Assembly: GCA_045594065.1 (NCBI GenBank)
Contig: JAZNXU010000012.1
Coordinates: forward strand, 1 to 8,348
From: SIG565 sp045594065
GTDB lineage: Bacteria; Bacillota; Clostridia; Oscillospirales; Acutalibacteraceae
Direction: 5' to 3'
Length of the DNA: 8,348 nucleotides
Below, piece after piece: positions 6,691-8,348 of this stretch (position 1 is its first letter; each line of letters starts with the position of its first letter). The notes under the pieces were generated by a model. That model made no database searches, was not told where the DNA came from, and saw only the letters and a program-made list of their open reading frames with translations. The translations under genes and the position numbers were made by a program.

Positions 6691-6723
6691 TTCAATCAAA
6701 CTTCAATCTTCCTCCTGTACAAT
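6691..6723 (+). promoter_or_regulatory. Promoter of the VTC operon with the same TTCAATC boxes
   Basis: TTCAATC occurs at 6691-6697 and 6702-6708, an 11-bp period, followed nine bases later by a -10 TACAAT (6718-6723). The bases 17 bp before the -10 (ATCAAA) are not a -35 consensus. Arrangement and spacing match those of the two-component operon promoter (gap eight bases there), including the following TT after the second box. This points to a common activator, most simply the response regulator encoded next door. Start would be near 6730. Confidence 0.7.
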
Positions 6724-6745
6724 GATGTCATCAAAGTACAGGAGG
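6711..6745 (+). promoter_or_regulatory. Inverted repeat spanning -10 and ribosome binding site
   Basis: CCTCCTGTAC (6711-6720) and GTACAGGAGG (6736-6745) are perfect 10-bp complements around a 15-base centre that itself holds TGATG-T-CATCA. The left arm overlaps the -10 of the VTC promoter and the right arm contains its AGGAGG. RNA arriving from the upstream kinase gene would fold this hairpin and hide the ribosome binding site, whereas RNA begun near 6730 lacks the left arm. ATTTGTTTTT follows, so it could also act as a weak terminator of the kinase operon. Confidence 0.6.
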
Positions 6746-6755
6746 ATTTGTTTTT

Positions 6756-7499
6756 ATGGCATTTCAAACGGTATTTAAACGCTATGAAATCAAATATATG
6801 ATAACCCTCGAACAAAAAGCAAAAGTGCTTGATGCAATGAAGCCATATATGAAACTGGATAAGTATGGGCGCACCACGATCCGCAATATTTATTACGATA
6901 CTGACACATATCTTTTAATTCGCAGGTCGATAGAGAAACCGACATACAAAGAAAAACTCCGTATCCGCAGCTACGGCAGAGCCGAACCGGACAGTACAGT
7001 GTTTGTAGAACTGAAGAAAAAATATAAATACGTGGTATATAAGCGCCGCATTTCTCTTCCCGAAGCAGAGGCTATGGAGTGGATTGCTCGTGAGCAGCAT
7101 TGTCATAAGCACACGCAGATATCTGAGGAGGTGGATTACTTCCTTGACTATTATCAAACTTTGCACCCTGCGGTTTTCCTATCTTATGAGCGAGAAGCCT
7201 TTTACGCAAATGACGGTTCGGATTTCCGTGTGACCTTTGACGATACCATTCTTTGCAGACAAGAGGATCTGTCGCTGGAATCTGAAGTGTACGGAACGCC
7301 GATTCTTCCCGAAGGAATGGTTTTAATGGAAATTAAGTGTTCGGGCGGTATTCCGCTTTGGATGACAGAGGTGCTATCAAGAGAAAAGATATATAAAACA
7401 TCGTTTTCAAAATACGGAACGGCGTACAGAACGCTGATTTTTCCTAAAAACCATATAATTAACGAACATAATATGTTGGAGGTAGCTATAAATGCTTGA
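6756..7499 (+). CDS. VTC-domain (polyphosphate polymerase-like) protein
   Basis: Protein of 247 residues that matches the VTC domain, a triphosphate-tunnel (CYTH-like) fold whose yeast member Vtc4 makes polyphosphate from ATP. Alternating charged strands that line such tunnels are visible: KRYEIKY (8-14), YKEKLRIRSY (64-73), VFVELKKKY (82-90), VYKRRIS (94-100), YEREAF (144-149), FRVTFDD (157-163) and MEIK with Glu192/Lys194. The C-terminal SFSKYGTAYR is also characteristic. No membrane helix is present, so it is likely cytoplasmic and may sit on the membrane through the DUF4956 partner encoded next, which it overlaps by eight bases. AGGAGG (6740-6745) is ten bases before the ATG. Bacterial members are annotated as polyphosphate polymerases, but activity in this group is not assumed here. 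Confidence 0.88.
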   Translation: MAFQTVFKRYEIKYMITLEQKAKVLDAMKPYMKLDKYGRTTIRNIYYDTDTYLLIRRSIEKPTYKEKLRIRSYGRAEPDSTVFVELKKKYKYVVYKRRISLPEAEAMEWIAREQHCHKHTQISEEVDYFLDYYQTLHPAVFLSYEREAFYANDGSDFRVTFDDTILCRQEDLSLESEVYGTPILPEGMVLMEIKCSGGIPLWMTEVLSREKIYKTSFSKYGTAYRTLIFPKNHIINEHNMLEVAINA

Positions 7500-8187
7500 A
7501 AATTTATTTAAAGGACTATTTGATACAGATTTAACTACGGTCATCAGTGTTACCGATTTTCTGCTCTGCTTGGGGTGCTCTCTTGTATTAGGGCTTGTAA
7601 TGGCATTTGCCTATATGTACCGCACCCGTTATACAAAGAGCTTTGTTGTTACACTTGCTCTGCTCCCTGCGGTCGTTTGTATCGTTATTATGATGGTCAA
7701 CGGTAATGTAGGCGCTGGTGTTGCGGTTGCCGGAGCTTTCAGCCTTGTGCGTTTCCGTTCTGTTCCCGGTACTGCAAAAGAAATCTGCACACTGTTTCTC
7801 GCAATGGGCGCAGGTCTTATCGCAGGTATGGGATATCTCGGCTTTGCGGCATTGTTCACGCTTATTATGTGCATAATGTTTTTGCTATACAACCATTTGG
7901 ATTTTGGCTCAAAAAAGAACGCTGCCACCTACAAAACATTTACTATTGTTATCCCCGAAGATTTGGATTACACAGGTGTGTTCGATGATATTTTCAAAGC
8001 ATATACCACATCCTTTGACCTCGCCCGTGTAAAAAGCACCAATATGGGCAGTATGTTTAAGATTACATACAACGTGGTTTTGCGTGATGTAACGAAGGAA
8101 AAAGAAATGATTGATAAGCTCCGTTGTCGCAACGGCAATCTTGAAATCACCGTATCCACGCAAGAAACTACAGTGACAGAACTTTAA
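7492..8187 (+). CDS. DUF4956-family membrane protein
   Basis: Protein of 231 residues. Four membrane helices are suggested (about 21-43, 50-69, 99-116 and 117-135), followed by a soluble alpha/beta domain (about 146-225). The most conserved-looking part is the glycine/alanine-rich GNVGAGVAVAGAFS with LVRFRS and TAKE after it (about 71-97), between helices two and three; it resembles the MgtC/SapB-type GAFSLIRFR motif. Function is unknown. It begins inside the VTC gene (eight-base overlap, GGAGG nine bases before ATG), so the two proteins are probably made in a fixed ratio and may form a complex, by analogy with the fusion of VTC catalytic domains to membrane domains in yeast. The family call rests on recall of these motifs and the neighbourhood. 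Confidence 0.82.
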   Translation: MLENLFKGLFDTDLTTVISVTDFLLCLGCSLVLGLVMAFAYMYRTRYTKSFVVTLALLPAVVCIVIMMVNGNVGAGVAVAGAFSLVRFRSVPGTAKEICTLFLAMGAGLIAGMGYLGFAALFTLIMCIMFLLYNHLDFGSKKNAATYKTFTIVIPEDLDYTGVFDDIFKAYTTSFDLARVKSTNMGSMFKITYNVVLRDVTKEKEMIDKLRCRNGNLEITVSTQETTVTEL

Positions 8188-8202
8188 TTTGAGGGGTGCT
8201 TT

Positions 8203-8348
8203 ATGAAGAAAACTTTAACCATATTATTGGTTTTCGCCTTGGTGTGCTGTCTGCTTTCGGGCTGCGGAAAACCAAGTGATAACGATGAAACAATCGGTAA
8301 TAATAACGAATCAAGCGTTACTGAACCATCAGACACATCCTCCGATCC
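8203..8348 (+). CDS. Start of a lipoprotein gene, cut by window end (CotH-type candidate)
   Basis: Only 48 codons are visible and the frame is still open at the window edge. MKK, a hydrophobic stretch and the lipobox LLSGC (Cys21) show a lipoprotein exported and anchored on the outer membrane face. A low-complexity Asn/Ser/Glu/Asp/Thr tether follows (about 24-48), as is usual before an extracellular domain. The ATG at 8203 is preceded by GAGGGG (8191-8196) and lies 15 bases after the DUF4956 gene, so it belongs to the same operon. In other clostridia, VTC and DUF4956 genes are often followed by a CotH-kinase-family lipoprotein; that identity is inferred from context and not from the visible residues. 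Confidence 0.8.
   Translation, partial: MKKTLTILLVFALVCCLLSGCGKPSDNDETIGNNNESSVTEPSDTSSD

Noticed and set aside
6300..6695. Antisense reading frame of 131 codons inside the kinase gene
   Set aside because: It opposes the conserved ATPase domain of the kinase and lacks a start signal; its composition is what codon shadowing would give.

Overview
The window looks like a chromosomal segment of a low-to-medium GC Firmicute, most likely a gut clostridium of the Oscillospiraceae/Lachnospiraceae kind. Evidence: strong GGAGG ribosome binding sites, sigma-A promoters, CCA-encoding tRNA genes, a carbohydrate ABC transporter without its own ATPase, and proteins typical of clostridia. No plasmid, phage or transposase gene is seen.

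Left part (1-3155, minus strand): a GC-rich, highly structured repeat (1-136) abuts the stop codon of a sugar ABC transport operon. In transcription order this is a lipoprotein substrate-binding protein, a MalF-type permease and a MalG-type permease, packed with 0 and 1 base between them. A divergent gene (3269-4078) encodes a small serine alpha/beta hydrolase, plausibly an esterase that removes acyl groups from the imported oligosaccharide.

Middle (4079-4768): a strong promoter drives tRNA-Thr(UGU) and tRNA-Tyr(GUA). The spacer between them holds an exact 50-bp direct repeat of the tRNA-Thr 3' end plus its trailer, and several hairpins. Downstream of both tRNAs lies a reverse-complement copy of the gene's own T-arm (11 bp for Thr, 21 bp for Tyr). 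The tRNA-Thr T-stem appears to contain a G-G mismatch. Two intrinsic-terminator-like hairpins close the region.

Right part (4769-8348, plus strand): an OmpR-type response regulator and its histidine kinase, then a VTC/polyphosphate-polymerase-fold protein, a DUF4956 membrane protein and the start of a lipoprotein gene cut by the window edge, possibly a CotH-type protein by neighbourhood. The promoters of both the kinase operon and the VTC operon carry the same tandem box, TTCAATC-N4-TTCAATC, with an 11-bp period, 8-9 bp before a good -10 and with no consensus -35. This is the geometry of an OmpR/PhoB-class activator. The simplest model is a self-regulating two-component system that switches on the VTC-DUF4956-lipoprotein operon. 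A 10-bp-arm hairpin overlaps both the -10 and the ribosome binding site of the VTC gene, which could keep read-through transcripts untranslated. This regulon is the most interesting part of the window.
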